A DNA stretch of 56,437 nt from Chitinophaga pinensis (lineage in GTDB: Bacteria; Bacteroidota; Bacteroidia; Chitinophagales; Chitinophagaceae). The DNA is taken from contig CAMDFC010000008.1 in NCBI GenBank assembly GCA_945897185.1, positions 1-56,437 on the forward strand, read 5' to 3'. This document shows, piece by piece, positions 51,713 to 56,437 of the stretch; the stretch's first letter is position 1; the number at the start of each line of letters is the position of its first letter. Under the pieces are notes generated by a model, which saw nothing but the letters and a program-made list of their open reading frames with translations, had not been told where the DNA came from and searched no databases. The position numbers and the translations under genes were made by a program.

Positions 51713-53557
51713 CTATTGTTTTAAAAATCGGGTATTGCTAATTTCCCCAGTTGCTGTGGTGAAAGACAACATGTAGATGCCCCTGTTCAACTCATTAACT
51801 TGGATTCTATTGATTCCTGAGCTAAGGTTGACTGATTTAACAACCCGTCCAGATGCATCCATAATACTGGCACGCCCATTTTGATTTCCTATGTTTATTT
51901 GTACCATAGAAGTTGCTGGGTTAGGCCATACTTTCAAGTCAATACTATTATTAAGATTTACTTTTCTTACTGATGAATAGTTGGCAGATCCATTTAATTC
52001 CAATTGCTTAACTCTAAAGTAAACAGTCCCAGAAAAAACTTTCCCTATGGTATAGGAGTAGGTGGTTTCTCCATCTAGTTGGCCATTCCCATTCACAAAG
52101 CCAACATCTTCCCAATTATTTCCATCATGACTATACTCAACTATATACCCTTTATTCGCTCTATTTTCTACAATTTTCCAATTCAATTGCAACTGATTGG
52201 AACTTGATACTGATTTAACTTGAAAATCTACCCATTCCATTGGTAGGATACAAATTTCGTTAATAATGAAGCTTGCCAAAGGAGTAGTAAATGAAGTTTC
52301 TCGTACTGCTATAAACAATTCTCTGTGATTCAAATTAGGTGGTGTAGCTGTATTGGCATACATCAATGCATCCAACAACATTTCTGCTTGAGTAGTTGTC
52401 ATAACCGTACCATTTCTTGAAAAACGAATATAATTGGTGCCAGTAATTACTGCGCGATTAACTGTAAATACAATACCATTTAAAGTAAACGTTGAAGTAC
52501 TTGACGTTGTAAAATTCAATTTGATACTGTCGGCAGCAGGAGTGTTAGATCCATTGGGGAATATATTTTCAAAAGCTCCATCTAAAATAGTTGATGGATC
52601 ATAAGACAGTATAATTTCACTCACGGTATTTGAAGAACCCGTTAAACTTAAACTTGTAGCCCCACTTGTAATTGGCCTAACAGTTGCACCACATGAAGAG
52701 GATGTTTGACTAAAACCAGGCTGACCAGGATTTAAATCTAAAGTAGGTGTACTGTATATATTTGTTGTTCCTCCCCAATTTGGACCAACACCAAAATCAA
52801 GCATAAAGTAGGCCGCATTGGAACCATCTGCACCAACCATGATTTCAAAAGTACTTACCTCGTCGTATTGCACCACTACGCGATGTGGATCTGCAGTTGC
52901 AACAGTACTGTTTGTGGTAACATTGGAACGAAATTTTGTTAAACCAGAACTGGTGTTGTACGAATAGGAAACCTCGGTAGCAGGAGTTGCACTCAATGTA
53001 ACTGAAGAAAATCCACCAAACTCGTTGTACTGGTTTGAATTTGCACCCCAATTCCCATCAATATCGTATGTATTCAATTTAATGTTTTGAATAATTACTG
53101 GAGTTCCTTTGTGCGTTGTATTGTTATAAGAATTACCAAGAATAAACTCAAATTTGAATTTTGCACTACCGCCGCCATTGTTAAACGTGAGCATTGGTGA
53201 GAAAAACCGGTCAAGGTTATCAGTAAGACCTGAACCAGTTGGTGAAGAATAGTCAAATGGAATTGTTCCACCAGGAGCACCGGAAGGAAGGGCAAAACTG
53301 CCATTGGTGAGGCTCACTGTTCTTACAATACAGTCTATTCGTTGTGCTGCTACTGTAATCACATTCGTATACAGCGTTACATTGCCAACTGCAGATCCAT
53401 TAGAACCTACTTTGTGCACTTTGTTTGCTGCTAAAAAACTGACGTTGTTGAAATTTGAATTGAAAACGGACTGTGCTCCGGCATGAAAACTACCGAATAA
53501 CATAAAGAAAATAGTCAATAAAACGACCGTTTGGGGGGCTAACGCTTTGGATTTCAT
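51713..53557 (-). CDS. Type IX secretion cargo protein (type A sorting domain)
   Basis: A 614-residue secreted protein with a signal peptide (to about residue 28, SFHAGAQ). The C-terminal about 75 residues are a type A T9SS sorting domain: LKVWPNPATSMVQINI, then GRASIMDASGRVVKSV and RGIYMLSFTT. The main body is Ser/Thr/Asn rich and beta-structured with no catalytic motif I can name; a fibronectin-like module (WKIVENRANKGYIVEYSHDG) precedes the sorting domain. It is probably attached to the cell surface or released. Confidence 0.9.
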   Translation of the reverse strand: MKSKALAPQTVVLLTIFFMLFGSFHAGAQSVFNSNFNNVSFLAANKVHKVGSNGSAVGNVTLYTNVITVAAQRIDCIVRTVSLTNGSFALPSGAPGGTIPFDYSSPTGSGLTDNLDRFFSPMLTFNNGGGSAKFKFEFILGNSYNNTTHKGTPVIIQNIKLNTYDIDGNWGANSNQYNEFGGFSSVTLSATPATEVSYSYNTSSGLTKFRSNVTTNSTVATADPHRVVVQYDEVSTFEIMVGADGSNAAYFMLDFGVGPNWGGTTNIYSTPTLDLNPGQPGFSQTSSSCGATVRPITSGATSLSLTGSSNTVSEIILSYDPSTILDGAFENIFPNGSNTPAADSIKLNFTTSSTSTFTLNGIVFTVNRAVITGTNYIRFSRNGTVMTTTQAEMLLDALMYANTATPPNLNHRELFIAVRETSFTTPLASFIINEICILPMEWVDFQVKSVSSSNQLQLNWKIVENRANKGYIVEYSHDGNNWEDVGFVNGNGQLDGETTYSYTIGKVFSGTVYFRVKQLELNGSANYSSVRKVNLNNSIDLKVWPNPATSMVQINIGNQNGRASIMDASGRVVKSVNLSSGINRIQVNELNRGIYMLSFTTATGEISNTRFLKQ

Positions 53558-53686
53558 GGTTTTGGATTATAAGACAGACAGCCTGAACCGTCAATCATAC
53601 AATATAAACGCTAACGAAACCTATCATATTGTAGAAAACAGAAAATAGTTGATAAAAAATATGATTAAACCATGACAATTAAAGTG

Positions 53687-53703
53687 ATTCTACCGCGTAG
53701 AAT
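53687..53703. repeat. Hairpin in the gap before the T9SS cargo gene
   Basis: ATTCTAC (53687-53693) and GTAGAAT (53697-53703) form a perfect 7-bp stem with loop CGC. A second short dyad, CTGGTG-CT-CACCAG (53722-53735), lies right after the stop of the upstream amidohydrolase and could be a weak terminator. Confidence 0.4.
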
Positions 53704-53737
53704 TACGAGTTGAAAGCAAACCTGGTGCTCACCAGAC

Positions 53738-55381
53738 TTACTTTCTTAAAAAAACTTCCTTTCCTTTAAGCACTGTCCTTAGCGCTTTAATGTCTTTAAT
53801 TTGTTCTTTTTGAACCTCAAAAAGGTTGTTTTCTAAGATGGTAAAATCTGCATATAATCCTTCTTTTAGAACCCCTATTTTACCATCCAAAAATGAAGCA
53901 TAGGCATTTGTAACAGTATAGGCTTTCAAAGCATCTTCTATAGATATCTTTTCATTCGGATACCAACCGTTCGGATTTTTACCATCCCCTGTAATTCTCG
54001 TTACTGCTGAATAAATCCCGTATACCGGATCTATTGGCGCAACTGGCCAATCTGAACCGAAAGTAATTTTAACTCCTTTGTCTTTCATGCTCTTGAACGC
54101 ATATGTACCTTTCAGCCTGTTTGTATCTAACCTTTTGTATGCCCAAATACCATCGTCATACATATGATAGGGATGCATGGATGCGATCACACCCAATTTT
54201 GCAAATTGATCAATTGCTTGTTTGGTTACGTGTTGTGCATGTTCAACCCTTGATCTTCTGTCTCTCTCACCGTTCACTTTTATAGCATTTTCATAGACGG
54301 AAAGAATGAAATCATTTGCCTTATCGCCAATGGCATGGACAGCCAAGTGGAGACCTGCTTTATCCGCACCCAAAACCCATTTTCTCAACAACACTGTATC
54401 TGTGATAAAAAGTCCACTTGTTCTGGGATCATCCAAATAAGGTTGATGAAACCAAGCAGTTGTAGACCCCAACGAACCATCTACATATCCTTTCAAACCT
54501 CCCCAATGCAGCACATCATCACCTCTTCCATTTTTCTGAACAAATGAATCCATGCGCTCCCAAGTTGCCAAAGGCACAAAAGAATACATACGTAAAATCA
54601 TACGATCGGTTTTCCAGGCGCGTCTGTATGTTTCCAAATCACTCCATCCGCCATATGAATTCATGTCGGTTACATTGGTAACACCACGTTCCACTGCATA
54701 CTTCGCTGCAGCATCAAAGTATTGATCCAATTGCTCGGCTGTTGGAGGAGGTATTGCCTTGATGACCAAATTCATTGCAGCATCCTTTACAACACCCGTT
54801 GGTTCTCCATCCTTATTTTTTACCACAACACCCCCTAGAGGAGCGACTGTAAGCTTGTCAATTCCTGCTAATTTCAAAGCCTTCGAATTGGCAAAGGCCA
54901 TATGGCTATCGTACCTTGAAATAAATAAAGGATGGTCGCCTGTAACAGAGTCTATCCATTCTTTTGAAGGTAACTCTCCTCCCCAATTTTCATGATCCCA
55001 GCTTCCCTCCATTACCCAGGTATCATCTTGTTTGCTCTTACAAAAATCTGCTATGCGTTTAATGAACTCCTCTTTTGTCATTGCATCTTTTAGCTTCACA
55101 CTAGATAATGCGTATCCTGCTGAAAGAAAGTGGGTATGGTTATCTGTAAACCCAGGAAGCAACTGCTTGCCTTGCACGTCTATCGTTTCATTTGCAGTAA
55201 ACTTTGTTGCATCATCACCAACATATACAATTTTTTCTCCTTTAACTGCAATCACTGTTGCACTCGGATTTAAAGTATCGCCAGTCCATATTTTTGCATT
55301 CACATATATCCGATCTACTTTTTCTTTACCGCAGGAAACAAACAACAAAGCAATAAACAACAACTGCAAGAAATTTTTCAT
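53738..55381 (-). CDS. Exported YtcJ-like amidohydrolase (Amidohydrolase_3), lipoprotein
   Basis: A 547-residue protein with a lipobox (LFVSC, Cys17). The first metal motif is DNHTHFLSAG (HTH), and later HAIGDKAND and the C-terminal FGSDWPVAPIDP carry further metal ligands. The final part, LYADFTILENNLFEV, is the second beta-sandwich. YtcJ-like enzymes hydrolyse amide or imine bonds; the substrate is unknown. It has a TATTTTTG -7-like box (55405-55398) and starts 30 bp after the upstream TIM-barrel gene. Confidence 0.92.
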   Translation of the reverse strand: MKNFLQLLFIALLFVSCGKEKVDRIYVNAKIWTGDTLNPSATVIAVKGEKIVYVGDDATKFTANETIDVQGKQLLPGFTDNHTHFLSAGYALSSVKLKDAMTKEEFIKRIADFCKSKQDDTWVMEGSWDHENWGGELPSKEWIDSVTGDHPLFISRYDSHMAFANSKALKLAGIDKLTVAPLGGVVVKNKDGEPTGVVKDAAMNLVIKAIPPPTAEQLDQYFDAAAKYAVERGVTNVTDMNSYGGWSDLETYRRAWKTDRMILRMYSFVPLATWERMDSFVQKNGRGDDVLHWGGLKGYVDGSLGSTTAWFHQPYLDDPRTSGLFITDTVLLRKWVLGADKAGLHLAVHAIGDKANDFILSVYENAIKVNGERDRRSRVEHAQHVTKQAIDQFAKLGVIASMHPYHMYDDGIWAYKRLDTNRLKGTYAFKSMKDKGVKITFGSDWPVAPIDPVYGIYSAVTRITGDGKNPNGWYPNEKISIEDALKAYTVTNAYASFLDGKIGVLKEGLYADFTILENNLFEVQKEQIKDIKALRTVLKGKEVFLRK

Positions 55382-55411
55382 CTACTTGTATTTGATACAA
55401 AAATAATTAAC

Positions 55412-56254
55412 TTATTTACTCATAACACCTTTAAAATAGCCGACCGATTCTGCCATGCCTACTATAGGATCAGTCATGTCTTTTTCATACTCAATGCTGC
55501 ATACACCAGCGTACCTTATCTTTCGAAGTGATGTTACCAATGCAGAAAAATTTATTTTGCCCCTACCAACCTCTATCACCTTGGCATCTTTTTCCATGGC
55601 TGTTTCATCTTTAATATGCAGGTCGAAAAGCCGGCTACCATACTCCACCACCGCCTGCTCCGGAAGCACCCCTGCTCGGAAAGTATGTCCAATATCAATA
55701 CATAGCCCCATTCGTGAATCCATCTTCTTGATTAGATCATAAATAGATTTTGGACTAGGATAAAGTTTATCCTCGGGTCCATGATTATGAATAGCAAGCT
55801 TAATATCATATTCTTTCACTTTCCCCTCGGCATAAGTCAGTAGCTCTTCATTGGGTACACCAACAATCATTTTTACGCCAAGCGACTGGGCATAACCAAA
55901 TGCTTGGTCAACCGCTTCTTTTGTACGCATATAAACTACACCCACCGTATACAAATTTATACCTGCTTCCTGAAGTTTATTTTTAACAGCATCAATTGCA
56001 GTAGCGTTGCTATTCAGTGGGAGATGAAAATCTTTAAGTGATAAATAATTTACACCTAACCGCTGCATCATCTTGATGGATTGGTCTAAGTCGAACTTCA
56101 AAAATGAATACCCTGCAAACCCAATTGGAAATATTTGGGCAGCAGCAGCAACCTTTTGATTGATAGACGGATGAGCCATTGTTAACGAAGGAGCAGAAAG
56201 TGCAACAGCCGAACCAAGAGATAAGCGATTTATAAATGAACGACGTGTAGACAT
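55412..56254 (-). CDS. Tat-exported sugar phosphate isomerase/epimerase-like TIM barrel
   Basis: A 280-residue protein with a Tat signal (TRRSFINRLSLGSAVALS, cleaved near ALSAPSLTMA). The xylose isomerase-like TIM barrel has GFAGYSFLKFD near the start, LAIHNHGPEDK, LCIDIGHTFRAG and SIEYEKD, which hold metal-binding Glu, His and Asp residues. Such periplasmic members are frequent in Bacteroidota sugar regions. The substrate is unknown. It is divergent from a partial permease gene at the right edge. Confidence 0.9.
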   Translation of the reverse strand: MSTRRSFINRLSLGSAVALSAPSLTMAHPSINQKVAAAAQIFPIGFAGYSFLKFDLDQSIKMMQRLGVNYLSLKDFHLPLNSNATAIDAVKNKLQEAGINLYTVGVVYMRTKEAVDQAFGYAQSLGVKMIVGVPNEELLTYAEGKVKEYDIKLAIHNHGPEDKLYPSPKSIYDLIKKMDSRMGLCIDIGHTFRAGVLPEQAVVEYGSRLFDLHIKDETAMEKDAKVIEVGRGKINFSALVTSLRKIRYAGVCSIEYEKDMTDPIVGMAESVGYFKGVMSK

Positions 56255-56380
56255 ACAACAGTTTAAAATTTAGAGAGAAAGAAACGGGCTCACTCAATTT
56301 ATTGAATTTTGAGAATTTTAAGTAATTAAATGTGCTAACTTGAATGGAACTGTGCTTTTTTTAACTAACAAACGGTATTG

Positions 56381-56437
56381 ATGTTGTCGTTTTTGATAGT
56401 TGTAGTCTGTATTGCATTGCTCATCTTTCTAATTTCT
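56381..56437 (+). CDS. N-terminus of a probable Gnt-type permease (partial)
   Basis: The last 57 bases open with ATG and read MLSFLIVVVCIALLIFLIS, a hydrophobic membrane segment with no stop before the edge. The pattern resembles the first helix of GntP-family gluconate/organic acid permeases. Being next to a sugar isomerase-like gene fits, but 19 residues cannot prove the family. Confidence 0.45.
   Translation, partial: MLSFLIVVVCIALLIFLIS

Overview
The window looks like an ordinary chromosomal segment of a Bacteroidota bacterium, most likely in or near the family Chitinophagaceae. The base composition is about 39% GC by eye. There is a type IX secretion sorting domain, a FISUMP lipoprotein, and families typical of the phylum (DUF5916, DUF4254, DUF5690, bacterial GH3). 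Several good promoters of the Bacteroidota form TTG-N19-TAnnTTTG are present. Shine-Dalgarno signals are weak, and starts were chosen by alignment-like features, signal peptides and promoter positions. I saw no tRNA, rRNA, CRISPR array, prophage, integrase or insertion sequence.

Layout. 1-4.0 kb: end of a secreted protein, a PfkB sugar kinase, a dioxygenase / aldo-keto reductase / Dabb gene run, and a flavin reductase-like protein. 4.1-9.6 kb: a candidate small RNA, sigma-54 (rpoN) with a PAP2-like membrane protein, and a MarR / AI-2E permease / radical-SAM run. 9.6-15 kb: SPFH protein, NTF2-like protein, an orphan gluconate-dehydrogenase subunit 3, then a four-gene plus-strand run (GH3, LysE, unknown, mtgA). 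15-18.5 kb: GT39, a nicotinamide-riboside salvage pair (pnuC plus a NadR-type kinase) and Nfu. 18.5-20.4 kb: a structured non-coding region leading into an unrecognised single-pass sensor-like protein. 20.4-26.5 kb: a six-gene minus-strand run (beta-propeller lipoprotein, subunit 3, GMC oxidoreductase, TspO-like, DUF4254, GT9). 26.5-33.2 kb: a TolB-amidohydrolase fusion, a GH20 hexosaminidase and a ParDE toxin-antitoxin pair. 33.4-39.4 kb: tyrosinase lipoprotein, FISUMP lipoprotein, DUF5690 transporter, YHS lipoprotein, zinc alcohol dehydrogenase. 39.4-44.2 kb: M20 peptidase, DUF2892, DUF5916 outer-membrane protein, cyclase. 44.2-50.6 kb: mntR-mntH facing oxyR, then an M16 peptidase. 50.9-56.4 kb: DUF4239 protein, T9SS cargo, amidohydrolase, Tat-exported TIM-barrel isomerase and the first codons of a probable Gnt-type permease.

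How it fits together. Many genes serve the envelope and exported degradation of sugars and peptides. The most coherent modules are the manganese/peroxide block (mntR-mntH-oxyR, with visible promoter and operator sites for both regulators), the NR salvage pair, and the GMC / subunit 3 / propeller lipoprotein oxidation module. No single clearly new system is evident. The best leads are non-coding: three strong terminators with no annotated gene in front of them (near 4.2, 47.7 and 50.65 kb), and a leader with mutually exclusive hairpins at 18.86-18.98 kb.
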